Below, one piece after another: positions 1-6,250 of a stretch of DNA of 8,822 bases. The notes below the pieces were generated by a model, which was not told the DNA's origin, did not search any database, and was given only the letters and a program-made list of their open reading frames with translations. Position 1 is the stretch's first letter. Every line of letters starts with the position of its first letter. This DNA is from CAZTLI01 sp964614375 (lineage in GTDB: Bacteria > Chloroflexota > Anaerolineae > Aggregatilineales > Phototrophicaceae). The DNA is taken from assembly GCA_964614375.1 (NCBI GenBank), contig CAZTLI010000219.1, positions 1 to 8,822 of the forward strand. The letters run 5' to 3'. The position numbers were made by a program, and so were the translations under genes.

Positions 1-138
1 TCATTCGGACGCGATGAAAGCCTATTACCTTACGTTTCATTCAAGCGTATCCTGTATACCGCCGTCACGTTAGTGGGGATATTCATGCCCGATTGGTGTC
101 ACATGCCACTGATTGGCGCGTTTGTGTCCACCGGATAT
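1..138. other. left-edge region with no supported gene
   Basis: No gene can be supported here. Frame +1 stays open from the window edge to a TAA near position 214, but it runs through the hairpins at 143-193 and shows no recognisable domain. An ATG on the minus strand at 38-40 begins a reading frame that leaves the window after 13 codons, so it cannot be judged. The region most likely separates the leftward transcription unit from whatever lies further left. Confidence 0.4.
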
Positions 139-166
139 AAAAAGGGCACGGATGGTCGTGTGCCCT
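139..166 (-). terminator. Rho-independent terminator of the leftward unit
   Basis: Read on the minus strand, a 7-bp perfect stem (AGGGCAC with GTGCCCT, 143-149 pairing with 160-166) closes a 10-base loop and is followed at once by a run of five T (139-143). It lies about 75 bases past the stop of the small unknown gene at 242-646 and is the only hairpin plus T-run I found downstream of the sppA, acyltransferase and unknown-gene series. It has no T-run on the plus strand, so it should act only on leftward transcripts. Confidence 0.7.
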
Positions 167-169
167 CAT

Positions 170-208
170 GCGGGTTTTCTGGCAGAAAACCGCCTACAAA
201 TCTGCGGT
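170..208. repeat. inverted repeats next to the terminator
   Basis: GGTTTTC (173-179) and GAAAACC (185-191) form a perfect 7-bp stem around a five-base loop, extended by two more pairs if G172 bulges. ACCGC (189-193) can instead pair with GCGGT (204-208), so the two structures exclude each other. Neither has a T-run on either strand. They lie between the unknown gene's stop and the terminator, and could stabilise the 3' end of the leftward transcript; this role is inferred. Confidence 0.4.
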
Positions 209-241
209 GTGTTTAACTACTCTGGATGGCTGAAATGCGCT

Positions 242-646
242 TTACGCTTTTGTCAGGCGTTTCAAACCCTGATAACGCGGGTCGCCCTGGAGCTGTTTCC
301 AGCGTTCGGTGCCGCCGTCGGTGTGCCATTCGACCATGTGCAGACCATCGGGGTTGATATAGGTCAGTGTGGGGCGCAGACCGAGCAAAATCTGCCGCAG
401 TACCCCTATCAGTTCACGGCGTTCTTCCGCCATGCCCAGAATGAAATATTTACCCGGCTGCCATTCAAACGTCACATGGTTGCCGTCCCAATCGCCTTCC
501 ATCTTGACGGGCACGGTGGCCTGTGTGCAGACCATATACACCCCTTGCAGGCGGTTATTCCAGAGCGTGTGGTTCACCCGTTCCTCGATGTAAAAGGGGC
601 GTGGTTCGGGGGTGGAGTAGAACCATGTCCGTGATGTCGTTGCCAT
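242..646 (-). CDS. hypothetical protein, 134 aa
   Basis: I do not recognise this family. The protein is soluble, with no signal peptide or membrane segment. It is rich in aromatic residues, notably six Trp, and begins MATTSRTWFYSTPEP. The alternation of short polar and hydrophobic stretches, such as VYMVCTQATVPVKM and VTFEWQPGKYFILGM, suggests a beta-rich N-terminal half. A helical stretch (EERRELIGVLRQILLGL) and another possible strand (LTYINPDGLHMVEW) follow. The start is supported by two GAGGA repeats upstream, the nearer ending four bases before the ATG. The gene lies 85 bp after the acyltransferase stop on the same strand and is followed by a good terminator, so it is probably the last gene of the sppA unit. 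The plus-strand open frame over it is a shadow. Function unknown; that it is a real gene is fairly sure. Confidence 0.75.
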   Translation of the reverse strand: MATTSRTWFYSTPEPRPFYIEERVNHTLWNNRLQGVYMVCTQATVPVKMEGDWDGNHVTFEWQPGKYFILGMAEERRELIGVLRQILLGLRPTLTYINPDGLHMVEWHTDGGTERWKQLQGDPRYQGLKRLTKA

Positions 647-650
647 GTAT

Positions 651-660
651 CCTCGTCCTC
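651..660 (-). promoter_or_regulatory. duplicated ribosome binding site of the 134-aa gene
   Basis: The minus strand reads GAGGACGAGGATACATG. Two GAGG motifs six bases apart precede the ATG, the closer with a four-base spacer and the farther with about ten. Either could pair with the 16S rRNA tail. This supports the start at 646 and translation separate from the acyltransferase upstream. Confidence 0.5.
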
Positions 661-731
661 AGTTGATGCCGTTTCTCATTAGCCCTAGTGTACCGCAAGC
701 GGCGTCCATTTTCGAGCGACAGTTATCGCTT

Positions 732-2030
732 TTACGCCTGCGTAGTCGATGACCCCGATGGACGCACACGTAATCGTGCCAGCAAACGCGCCGGCCAACT
801 GCGCTGTGTGGTGAGGGTCTCGCCGCTTTCGACCACTGTGAAAGCGGTTTTGAGTTGCAAAAACGGCTTCTCGAAATAGTGATACGACAGCCATGCAATA
901 CCGACTGTCCCCCCGGCGACAATGACATACAACAGCGTGTTAAACAGGAATCCATTATCCAGCGGCAGGTTGAGCAGCGAGAAGGCTATCAACGTGAAAT
1001 AGATGACGACCAGATGATACATATACATGCCATACGACAGCCTGCCGAGCGCGTTCAGTACGGGTCGTTCAAATTTGAAGGTGCTGCGCGGATTGCACGA
1101 CACATTCAGAATGAACAGCATGAACACTACCGAGACATAAAAATCGCCAAACTGCCCCATGCGCTCCGACGGCAGCAGCAGCGCGTGGATAAAAAATGCA
1201 ATAGTAATCGTCTTTTCGCTAATCGGGTGGAAAATGACGTTCAAAATCCGTTGACGCTGCTTGATGAGGATGTATGCGCCGATTCCACCGAGCGCCATAC
1301 TTTCGATGTTGAAACTGCTGAGGAACTGCATCACGAAGTCCCATCCCGCCAGGGTCGAGGATGGCGGGCGATTTTGCCAGTAGAGCGGACTCACTATCGT
1401 GTATGCCAGCTTGAACACGAGGATACTCACGAGCAGCAGCGGTACAGCCCGTCTAAACCAGCGCATCAACACCGGCCACATAATATAGAACTGTTCCTCG
1501 ACGCCAATCGACCACAGGTGCGTGATACCCACAGGCGACAGATTCACGACAGGGAGCAGGTTGAGGTTGGGCAGCAGCAGCATATACAACCCCAGCTTGA
1601 CGCCAAAATCCGGGCGAATCGCCACATAATAGCCCTCAAATTGTGTCAGATGCACGACGGCTGGCACAACGGCAAAGCCGATAAATACCGTCAGATAATA
1701 GAGAGGCCAGATTCGCAAAATGCGCCGGAAATAAAATTTACGAACGTGAATTGTGCCTGTGACGCGCGTTTCGGTCAGCAGCAGGTAGGTAATCAGGAAG
1801 CCGCTCAGCACAAAAAACAGCAGCACCGCGTCATGCCCGAACATGCTCAAGTGGGCGATGAAAAAGTCGCTGGTGAAGTTGGCGGGTGTGATACCAAACA
1901 GTTCTTTAAATTGTTCGATATGCCGCAGCACCACCGACATCGCCGCGATGAAGCGCAGCCCATTCAGACCGGGAAAGTATATTCGACCTGCATTGGTTTG
2001 CGCGGGGTCGTCGTCTGTCTGTTGTTTCAT
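732..2030 (-). CDS. acyltransferase 3 family membrane protein (OafA/YrhL-like)
   Basis: Acyltransferase-3 family integral membrane protein (432 aa) that would move an acyl group, often acetyl, from a cytoplasmic donor onto a sugar or other acceptor in surface glycans. Seen in the sequence: the signature start PGLNGLRFIAAM at residues 20-31 with the family R-x10-H pattern (R26, H37), FFVLSGFLI at 72-80, the basic FRRILRIWPLYYL segment at 101-113, the SxExQF block (S174, E178, Q180, F181), SYGMYMYHL at 332-340 and YHYFEKPF at 383-390. About ten hydrophobic segments are present. Length is normal for a stand-alone member; no SGNH domain is fused, and the tail after residue 391 is polar and basic. 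There is no clear Shine-Dalgarno sequence. It starts 57 bp after the sppA stop on the same strand, with no terminator between, so co-transcription is likely. The acceptor cannot be told from the context, which has no glycan genes. A 400-codon antisense frame over it is a shadow. Confidence 0.9.
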   Translation of the reverse strand: MKQQTDDDPAQTNAGRIYFPGLNGLRFIAAMSVVLRHIEQFKELFGITPANFTSDFFIAHLSMFGHDAVLLFFVLSGFLITYLLLTETRVTGTIHVRKFYFRRILRIWPLYYLTVFIGFAVVPAVVHLTQFEGYYVAIRPDFGVKLGLYMLLLPNLNLLPVVNLSPVGITHLWSIGVEEQFYIMWPVLMRWFRRAVPLLLVSILVFKLAYTIVSPLYWQNRPPSSTLAGWDFVMQFLSSFNIESMALGGIGAYILIKQRQRILNVIFHPISEKTITIAFFIHALLLPSERMGQFGDFYVSVVFMLFILNVSCNPRSTFKFERPVLNALGRLSYGMYMYHLVVIYFTLIAFSLLNLPLDNGFLFNTLLYVIVAGGTVGIAWLSYHYFEKPFLQLKTAFTVVESGETLTTQRSWPARLLARLRVRPSGSSTTQA

Positions 2031-2087
2031 AGCGCCAATTTAATGACGAAGTATTAGTGTGAAGAATATCCCGAACTGCCCGTTGCG

Positions 2088-3809
2088 TCAATCCCACACC
2101 ATGGGCAGCAGGAAGTGCGCGCGTCCGCTGGTGAGCTGCTTGAGGCTCTCTTGCAGATACATCAGGGCAGCGGCGGGATTAGCCCGTTCCGCGAGTTGGG
2201 GCGCGAGGGGTTCGTCTGGCTTTCGCACCAGCATGATGGGTGAATCTTCGGGCAAAGCGGCCAGTTCACGCGCTTTCGCCAGCGCCACTTCAATGCCGCC
2301 CAACTCATCGACCAGACCATGTTCCAATGCCTGCGCGCCTGTCCATACCCGTCCCCCGCCGACAGCATCGACACCTTCAATCGTCATCTCGCGGCTGTGT
2401 GCCACTTTTTCGATAAATTGCTGATAGGCATGTTCGACACCATCGCGCAACTGCTGGCGTTGGACATCGCTCAGGGGCGAATTCGGCGTCATCAAATTGG
2501 CATTCCCGCCGCGCATGAAGTCCACCGCGTTCAGCCGCAGCTTTTTGAGCATTTCACTGTTCACCAGTTTGGCGATAATCACGCCAATCGAACCGGTAAT
2601 TGTGCCCGGCTGTGCGACAATCCATTGGGCAGGTGTGGCGATATAATAGCCGCCCGATGCCGCGACACCGTGCATATAGACGACGAGGGGACGGTCTGCC
2701 GCCAGTTCTTGCAATGCCGAGGTCATCGCTTCAGATGCCGTCACCGACCCGCCGGGACTATCAATCGCCACGACGACTGCCGCCGCCTGTTTGGTTTGCA
2801 TCAGTCCTCGAACTTGCTGAACGACAGTGCGATGGCCCATCATCTCGCCGCCCAGAATCGGCACGGGGATGTCTATCGGTGGCTTGCGACTTTCGCCGTC
2901 GATAATCATACCCGACAGATTCAGCAGCGCGACGGATTTGGGATGACGTGAACGCGGCTTGTCGAGCAGTTTCATTTTGGCGATTGACCAATCGACCAGA
3001 TTCTCGGCTTTGAGGTAGCCGGGCAGCTGTTCATCTTGCAGCAGCGCATCCACATAACCCGCTGCTGCCGCCGCTGTATCGACGTAGGGCGCGCCATCAA
3101 TCATCGCCTGCACCTCGTCAGTGGTGATTTTACGGTCTTTGGCGATGTCGCGGATAATCATCTGATACTGCGAATCGAGCAGCCATTCCAACTGTTCGCG
3201 GCCTTCGGGCGAGATGTCGCTGAGGGTGAACTGGTCTGCTGCCCCTTTATAGGGCGAAATTGCCACCGACTCAATCTGTATGCCGATGGCATCTAAGGCG
3301 TCACGCATGAACAGCGCCTGTCGATAGAGTCCGAGCGTCATCAATTGTCCGGTGGGTTGCAAGATGATGTCATCACCCGCACTGGCGAGAAAATAGGTCG
3401 CGATATCATAACTGCTGCTGTAGCTGATGACGCGCTTGCCCGCCTTCCGCAGGCGGTGAATGCTGTCGCGTAGCGTCTGCAAATCCGCTAAACCCATCTG
3501 CAATCCGCCAAAATACAGCACCACGCCCTGGATGCGCGCGTCTTCGGCAATCCGGCGGAAGGTGCGATCCAGTTCCCACAGGCTCAAGGGCGGTTCACCG
3601 AGAATGCGGCGCTGGATGAAATTGCGCGGGACGGACAGCGTGGGCATGGTTGACGGCACATGCAGCATCACATAGTCGATGTCATAGCGGCCTTTGCGCC
3701 AATTCGACAACATGCGCGCCATCCGCGTAATCCATTTGAATGGATTGACAAAGGCCAGCAGCTTGAGGGGATAAACGAACATTCGCACTACAGGCTTTAG
3801 CATTTTCAT
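2088..3809 (-). CDS. sppA: signal peptide peptidase SppA, 67K type (S49 peptidase)
   Basis: Serine protease of family S49, which cuts up signal peptides left in the membrane after protein export. The 573-aa protein has the tandem-domain layout of the long SppA form. The N-terminal domain (about 45-275) carries the expected general-base lysine, K188 in SPYKGAADQF. The C-terminal domain (about 292-515) carries AIDSPGGSV (348-356) and the nucleophile S385 in GVAASGGYYIA. The spacing of 197 residues matches the roughly 200 between K209 and S409 in E. coli SppA. GTITGSIGV (402-410) and the DELGG motif near 501-505 are also typical. Unlike E. coli SppA there is no clear N-terminal transmembrane helix; residues 1-37 are basic and amphipathic. 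An in-frame TGA two codons upstream fixes the start at the ATG at 3809 or the ATG two codons later. It appears to head the leftward unit with the acyltransferase and the 134-aa protein. Confidence 0.93.
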   Translation of the reverse strand: MKMLKPVVRMFVYPLKLLAFVNPFKWITRMARMLSNWRKGRYDIDYVMLHVPSTMPTLSVPRNFIQRRILGEPPLSLWELDRTFRRIAEDARIQGVVLYFGGLQMGLADLQTLRDSIHRLRKAGKRVISYSSSYDIATYFLASAGDDIILQPTGQLMTLGLYRQALFMRDALDAIGIQIESVAISPYKGAADQFTLSDISPEGREQLEWLLDSQYQMIIRDIAKDRKITTDEVQAMIDGAPYVDTAAAAAGYVDALLQDEQLPGYLKAENLVDWSIAKMKLLDKPRSRHPKSVALLNLSGMIIDGESRKPPIDIPVPILGGEMMGHRTVVQQVRGLMQTKQAAAVVVAIDSPGGSVTASEAMTSALQELAADRPLVVYMHGVAASGGYYIATPAQWIVAQPGTITGSIGVIIAKLVNSEMLKKLRLNAVDFMRGGNANLMTPNSPLSDVQRQQLRDGVEHAYQQFIEKVAHSREMTIEGVDAVGGGRVWTGAQALEHGLVDELGGIEVALAKARELAALPEDSPIMLVRKPDEPLAPQLAERANPAAALMYLQESLKQLTSGRAHFLLPMVWD

Positions 3810-3827
3810 CGGTCAGCTACCCATCAC

Positions 3828-3851
3828 ACCGTCTGCTCAATAGCAAACAGT
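3828..3851 (-). promoter_or_regulatory. hairpin in the sppA leader
   Basis: As minus-strand RNA, bases 3851 to 3842 pair with 3837 to 3828 in a 10-bp stem, including two G-U pairs, around the loop AUUG. The stem ends 18 bases before the sppA ATG and lies downstream of the candidate -10 at 3876-3881, so it would be in the 5' untranslated region. No T-run follows, so it is not a simple terminator. It could affect ribosome access or message stability; that role is inferred from position alone. No known riboswitch class was recognised. Confidence 0.4.
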
Positions 3852-3875
3852 ATCCCACATTTCCGTTAGATGGAT

Positions 3876-3904
3876 ATTGTAACCGATAGTCTGTATTGGT
3901 TCAC
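3876..3904 (-). promoter_or_regulatory. candidate promoter of the sppA unit
   Basis: The minus strand has GTGAAC (3899-3904), a 17-base spacer and TACAAT (3876-3881). TACAAT matches five of six bases of the sigma-70 -10 consensus; the -35 matches only three of six. Transcription would start about 60 bases before the sppA ATG. It lies in the 101-bp gap after the Uma2 gene, where no terminator is seen, so read-through from Uma2 is also possible. Confidence 0.4.
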
Positions 3905-3910
3905 TGCTAT

Positions 3911-4504
3911 TTATGCGTTTTTGTCTTGTGTTGGAAAGGTCACATTTTCGTATATCTGCGCCAGCACGAGTGTGCAATCCAACGCGGCGAGTTCGACTTG
4001 ACTGTTCAGACCGAGTGTGTCACTCAGCAACCAGCGATCATCGGCCTGCCGTTGATAGCGTTCGATACGGGCGTCGTCCTGCGCGATGAGCAGATAGTCG
4101 GTCAGGGAGGGTAGGTGCCGATATTCCCATGATTTCACGCCGCGATCCACAGCAATGGTTGAGGGTGAGGTCACTTCGATTAAAATAGTGGGATTCAACA
4201 GCGTATCCGATTCATCATCAGCAAATGTCGGTTCGCCACATACTATCACCACATCGGGATAACGATACGATCCAGTGGCCTTCACCTGCACGCGCATATC
4301 GCTCTGATAAATTTCGCAACCTTGCTGCGCCAATTGCGTGCCATAATGTCGCACAATGTTGGTACAAATGAGATTGTGTGCGCGTTTTGCGCCGGACATC
4401 GCATAAACAGTGCCATTGACGTATTCGTGCTTGATGTCACTCTCGCGCTCAAATGCCAGATACTCGGCTTCGCTTATGAAATCAAGAGTGTCAGGTAAGG
4501 CCAT
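3911..4504 (-). CDS. Uma2 family protein (DUF820, PD-(D/E)XK nuclease fold)
   Basis: A Uma2 family protein of 197 aa, usual for the family. These proteins have a restriction-endonuclease-like fold; their biological role is mostly unknown, though they are often present in many copies in Cyanobacteria and Chloroflexota. Visible marks are KHEYVNGTVYAMSG (25-38) with E27, RYPDVVIVC (81-89) with D84 as the likely metal-binding Asp, ILIEVTSPST (107-116) with E110, and the downstream lysine-containing helix and strand KSWEYRHLPSLTDYLLI (124-140). All expected acidic positions are present, so the fold looks intact. No signal peptide or membrane segment is seen. The start at 4504 has a GAGG ten bases upstream. 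The gene stands between sppA and a broken hydrolase; no partner toxin, methylase or transposase is adjacent, so restriction or antitoxin roles have no support here. Confidence 0.9.
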   Translation of the reverse strand: MALPDTLDFISEAEYLAFERESDIKHEYVNGTVYAMSGAKRAHNLICTNIVRHYGTQLAQQGCEIYQSDMRVQVKATGSYRYPDVVIVCGEPTFADDESDTLLNPTILIEVTSPSTIAVDRGVKSWEYRHLPSLTDYLLIAQDDARIERYQRQADDRWLLSDTLGLNSQVELAALDCTLVLAQIYENVTFPTQDKNA

Positions 4505-4514
4505 GTGTTTGTTG

Positions 4515-4518
4515 CCTC
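4515..4518 (-). promoter_or_regulatory. ribosome binding site of the Uma2 gene
   Basis: GAGG on the minus strand with a ten-base spacer to the ATG at 4504. The spacing is slightly long, but the site fits the chosen start. Confidence 0.45.
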
Positions 4519-4543
4519 GTCATCTACCGCACCTTAGATACCT

Positions 4544-4549
4544 ATTGTA
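4544..4549 (-). promoter_or_regulatory. candidate -10 element of the Uma2 gene
   Basis: TACAAT on the minus strand, 39 bases before the Uma2 ATG, in the 70-bp gap after the hydrolase remnant. No convincing -35 lies 16-18 bases upstream. It is listed because the same hexamer recurs in front of other genes in the window. Confidence 0.3.
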
Positions 4550-4574
4550 GTCGAAGTCGGTGTCTAATCCTATC

Positions 4575-5068
4575 TCACGCCGCCGTGAGGAATTGCAGCA
4601 TCCGGGCATTGGTGGTATCTGGCTGGTCAACAGGCAGTAAATGTCCGGCGTCGCGAATGACTTCTGTTTCAATGTGCGGCAGCAGACGATGAGACCGTTC
4701 CAACACCTTATTCGGATCAATGACTCGTTCATATTCGCCAATCAATAGAAGTCCCGGTGTCTTAATCTGGCGGAGTTCATCATGGCTGAATACCGTCACG
4801 ACGCCCAATCCCAATTCCCGGGGCTTATAGGGGTTCGCCCCAATCATCAATTGTTCGACCAGTGGATACGGGTCGGTGGATAACCGCGCGTGTATGGCGC
4901 GACGGCACGATACCCCGCATTCGCCAGCGCCGGCAAGACATCGCACCAGGTGACTGCTGTATCCGGGAAACCATGAACACACCGTACCAGCGCCCCTGTC
5001 CCCTGCTCATAATAGGCAAACTCGATTCCATTGGCGTGTATCGTTTTCAAAACAGGGGCATCAGACAT
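4575..5068 (-). pseudogene. broken alpha/beta hydrolase, internally deleted and frameshifted
   Basis: Two pieces of alpha/beta hydrolase lie in different frames. The N-terminal piece, from the ATG at 5068, reads like an epoxide-hydrolase or haloalkane-dehalogenase relative: the oxyanion-hole loop HGFP at residues 32-35, W41, and AGYRAVAPYTRGYPPT at 51-66. It stops at a TGA at 4847. The C-terminal piece, in the frame ending at 4575, has DPYPLVEQLMIGANPYKP, then SHDELRQIKTPGLLLIGEYE, PNKVLERSHRLLPHIETEVI and RDAGHLLPVDQP with the expected catalytic His. The middle is missing: no nucleophile elbow (GxSxG or GxDxG) is found in any frame. An intact enzyme would be about 270-300 aa, so more than 100 codons are lost. 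The joint lies around 4845-4885, where GTGGATA occurs twice (4862-4868, 4876-4882). The pieces may come from two subfamilies. The TTG just upstream could also serve as start. No active enzyme is expected. Confidence 0.75.
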
Positions 5069-5109
5069 CAATATGGGCTTTCAGCACTCAGGGACGATTG
5101 ATTTAACAG

Positions 5110-5122
5110 CAATTTAAAATTG
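5110..5122. promoter_or_regulatory. AT-rich palindrome overlapping the hydrolase -10
   Basis: CAATTT and AAATTG flank a single central A, a perfect 13-base inverted repeat. The minus-strand TACAAT at 5119-5124 overlaps its right arm, so a protein bound here would block leftward transcription. It lacks the central CG of classic LacI operators. Confidence 0.35.
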
Positions 5123-5128
5123 TACAGC

Positions 5129-5156
5129 ATCTACAGTGGTAGATTAGCCGATAATC
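5129..5156. promoter_or_regulatory. two overlapping palindromes, candidate operator
   Basis: ATCTAC (5129-5134) and GTAGAT (5139-5144) make a perfect 6-bp dyad with a four-base centre. GATTA (5142-5146) and TAATC (5152-5156) make a second dyad sharing three bases with the first. The first, at 16 bp, is near the 14-20 bp size of LacI-family operators. The overlap could let two dimers compete or let one site be extended. Confidence 0.4.
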
Positions 5157-5158
5157 CG

Positions 5159-5179
5159 CCATAATACCACTAGTTATGG
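5159..5179. promoter_or_regulatory. 21-bp dyad before the LacI gene
   Basis: CCATAA (5159-5164) and TTATGG (5174-5179) are perfect inverted arms around nine bases; the inner ACTAGT (5169-5174) is itself palindromic. It covers the CATAAT -10 candidate of the plus strand and ends 25 bases before the LacI ATG, a typical place for autorepression. Confidence 0.4.
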
Positions 5180-5204
5180 ACTGTCTACACAACCAGAATA
5201 GATT

Positions 5205-6236
5205 ATGCCAACAATCAAAGATGTGGCCAGAGAAGCCGGTGTGTCGATTGCGACGGTTTCGTATGTCTTGAACAATAAAGGCGAATCCATCAGTGAGGAA
5301 ACACGCCATCTCGTTCTTGAAGCCGCCGAACGCATCGGTTACACCCCCAACATCACCGCCCGCAACCTGCGTTCAAGCCGTACCCATCTTATCGGTTATG
5401 CGTGGCACGAAGTCCCCATCGGGCAGGTGAACCCCATTTTAGACCGCTTCACCTATCATCTGGCTCATGCTGCTGAAGATGCCGGGTATCATATCCTCAC
5501 CTTCACCCAGCCTGCCGATGACCCGGTACAACCCTATGACACCCTCATGCGGACAGGTCGCCTGGATGCCTTTGTGCTGGCGGGCACACATCACGATGAT
5601 CCGCGCATTCAATTGATGATGGAGCGCGGTTTTCCCTTCGCCAGCTTCGGACGTTCTAACCCTGAACTGGATTTTTTGTGGGTGGATGTCGATGGCGAGG
5701 CGGGTGTGAATATGGCGATTGAACATTTTATCAGTCTGGGGCATCGCCGTATCGCGATGGTTGGTTGGGCAGATGAACCGTCTGCATCGGCGACTCTGTA
5801 TCGTGTGAATGGTTTCAAGAAGGCGCTGCACACCAGAGGACTGCCTATTCCTGATGGGTACATCGTATTTGGGGAGCACAGCGAACGGAACGGACGGCAG
5901 GCGATGGCACAGTGGTATCAAATGCCGGTGGAGGCGCGTCCAACAGCCATATTTGCCATCAGCGATTTAGAAGCAATTGGCGTGATGAACGAAGCCAAAG
6001 AACGGGGTCTGGTCGTCGGGCACGATATTTCGGTGATTGGCTTTGACGATGTGCCCATGAGCCAATATCTCAGCCCGCCGCTGACGACCCTCAAGCAGCC
6101 CATCTATAAACTTGCCGAAACGCTTATCGGAATGCTGGACAGCCTGTTGCAGCGCCGCCCAATGCCACAGCGTCATGTCCTTGTGCCGCCCCAGCTTGTC
6201 GTGCGGCAGTCGTGTGGCGCACCGCCTGCTCGATGA
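5205..6236 (+). CDS. LacI family transcriptional regulator
   Basis: DNA-binding regulator of the LacI/GalR family, 343 aa, full length. The N-terminal helix-turn-helix is textbook: TIKDVAREAGVSIATVSYVLNN at 3-24. The hinge follows, YTPNITARNLRSSRT at 46-60, with the minor-groove leucine expected at L55. The rest is a periplasmic-binding-protein-like sensor: VDVDGEAGVNMAIEHFISLGHRRIAMVG (160-187), the ligand-pocket pattern SASATLYRVNGFKKAL with R200, ISDLEAIGVMNEAKERGL (252-269) and the VIGFDDVPMS strand with D281. Such sensors usually bind sugars or sugar phosphates; the ligand cannot be named. There is no Shine-Dalgarno sequence before the ATG, but the start gives the canonical N-terminus. 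The gene faces away from the broken hydrolase across a palindrome-rich gap and is followed, 82 bp on, by a lipoprotein esterase with its own promoter. No sugar transporter or glycosidase lies nearby, so its target may be elsewhere or be the damaged hydrolase. Confidence 0.95.
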   Translation: MPTIKDVAREAGVSIATVSYVLNNKGESISEETRHLVLEAAERIGYTPNITARNLRSSRTHLIGYAWHEVPIGQVNPILDRFTYHLAHAAEDAGYHILTFTQPADDPVQPYDTLMRTGRLDAFVLAGTHHDDPRIQLMMERGFPFASFGRSNPELDFLWVDVDGEAGVNMAIEHFISLGHRRIAMVGWADEPSASATLYRVNGFKKALHTRGLPIPDGYIVFGEHSERNGRQAMAQWYQMPVEARPTAIFAISDLEAIGVMNEAKERGLVVGHDISVIGFDDVPMSQYLSPPLTTLKQPIYKLAETLIGMLDSLLQRRPMPQRHVLVPPQLVVRQSCGAPPAR

Positions 6237-6250
6237 GGCCATGCACCCTC

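Larger units (their letters stand above)
5069..5204. promoter_or_regulatory. divergent control region between the hydrolase remnant and the LacI gene
   Basis: This AT-rich 136-bp gap must hold the start signals for both directions. It contains four inverted repeats (5110-5122, 5129-5144, 5142-5156, 5159-5179). For the minus strand, TACAAT (5119-5124) lies 50 bases before the hydrolase ATG, and TAGACA (5182-5187) with TATTAT (5161-5166) and a short 15-base spacer is another candidate. For the plus strand, CATAAT (5160-5165) and GATAAT (5150-5155) are -10-like, without good -35 partners. LacI-family genes are often self-regulated, so binding of the neighbouring regulator here is plausible but unproven. 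Confidence 0.5.

Noticed and set aside
1..40. Minus-strand ATG at 38-40 opening toward the left edge
   Set aside because: Only 13 codons are inside the window, with no clear ribosome binding site; too little to call a gene.
113..634. 173-codon open frame on the plus strand
   Set aside because: It runs through the terminator hairpins and is antisense to the 134-aa gene, which has the better ribosome binding site and the terminator. It has no recognisable domain.
855..2057. 400-codon open frame on the plus strand
   Set aside because: It is exactly antisense to the acyltransferase, whose family motifs are unmistakable. The translated product is rich in His, Gln and Arg with no domain, as expected of a shadow frame.
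2319..2951. 210-codon open frame on the plus strand
   Set aside because: It is antisense to the catalytic domain of SppA, whose motifs AIDSPGGSV and ASGGYY are clear.
3911..4504. Uma2 protein as a defence or restriction component
   Set aside because: The family has a nuclease fold, but no methylase, helicase, toxin or other defence gene lies nearby, and Uma2 genes are scattered singly in many genomes.
4574..4589. Hairpin CTCACG-CCGC-CGTGAG at the end of the hydrolase remnant
   Set aside because: The stem is perfect but overlaps the stop codon and is not followed by a T-run, so it is not a convincing terminator.
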